Shown here in pieces: positions 61,976-64,000 of a stretch of 64,000 bases of DNA (position 1 is its first letter; each line of letters opens with the position of its first letter). This DNA comes from UBA7803 sp036381275 (lineage in GTDB: Bacteria > Pseudomonadota > Gammaproteobacteria > Pseudomonadales > Azotimanducaceae), in contig DASVDC010000147.1 of assembly GCA_036381275.1 (NCBI GenBank), forward strand, positions 25,573 through 89,572. The letters run 5' to 3'. The notes under the pieces were generated by a model. The model was given only the letters and a program-made list of their open reading frames with translations. It had not been told where the DNA came from and made no database searches. The position numbers and the translations under genes are program-made.

Positions 61976-64000
<2,025 letters not shown>

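Overview
The window is high-GC chromosomal DNA of a gammaproteobacterium. The evidence is the order of housekeeping genes (smpB, ratA-rnfH, bamE, recN, hrcA, grpE-dnaK-dnaJ, dapB, carAB, greA, yhbY, rlmE, ftsH, folP, glmM, tpiA, secG, tRNA-Leu ... tRNA-fMet, rimP-nusA-infB-rbfA-truB-rpsO-pnp, then acs, pgi, pcnB, gluQ, dksA). As I remember them, this is close to the order in Pseudomonas and Xanthomonas. HrcA beside recN and a DksA with a long Lys/Ala-rich N-terminus point toward the Xanthomonadales/Chromatiales side, but I cannot name a genus. No transposase, integrase, phage gene or CRISPR array was seen.

Layout. 1-4051: the 3' part of a GPH/MelB-type sugar symporter, a small exported UrcA-family protein, a lumazine synthase (ribH) standing alone, smpB, and a sodium-dependent SNF-family transporter. 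4071-6915: ratA-rnfH meeting bamE, then recN; fur is not at the site where relatives keep it. 6967-11896: hrcA and the DnaK chaperone genes, with a near-consensus sigma-32 promoter overlapping the hrcA stop codon and a strong hairpin where that transcript would begin. 11953-24474: dapB, carAB, greA, yhbY, rlmE, ftsH, folP, glmM, tpiA, secG and tRNA-Leu(GAG). 24503-29068: a cassette of a TonB-dependent receptor, a YfiR-like periplasmic protein and a CHASE8-type hybrid histidine kinase, placed between tRNA-Leu and tRNA-fMet where several relatives carry the nuo operon. 29248-38012: tRNA-fMet and the transcription/translation operon rimP to pnp behind a structured leader with tandem terminators.

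38145-47201, mostly minus strand: a small acidic protein, acs, pgi, a deoxynucleoside kinase, pcnB, an NtrC-family regulator, gluQ and dksA. The folK/panBCD genes usual between pcnB and pgi are absent, as is a CbrA-like sensor. The regulator lacks the receiver phosphorylation residues and the GAFTGA sigma-54 contact loop. 47341-59418: aminotransferase, sfsA, adenosine kinase, hemL, hemJ, a ClC chloride channel, a membrane coiled-coil protein, bactofilin, erpA, anmK, an M23 peptidase and tyrS. 59483-64000: an rRNA operon (promoter, boxA, 16S, tRNA-Ile, tRNA-Ala, partial 23S).

Most genes serve core functions: protein quality control (DnaK system, FtsH, SmpB), translation and RNA turnover (NusA, IF2, RbfA, TruB, S15, PNPase, poly(A) polymerase, TyrRS, GluQ), pyrimidine/arginine and lysine precursors (CarAB, DapB), folate, heme (HemL, HemJ) and the cell envelope (BamE, GlmM, AnmK, M23, bactofilin). 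The parts most worth following up are the TonB-YfiR-kinase cassette, the degenerate NtrC-type regulator coupled to pcnB, the genes missing from conserved positions (fur, folK-panBCD, cbrA, nuo), and RNA-level features: heat-shock promoters, REP-like hairpins including one in the rRNA spacer, and an initiator tRNA with a U1.U72 mismatch.
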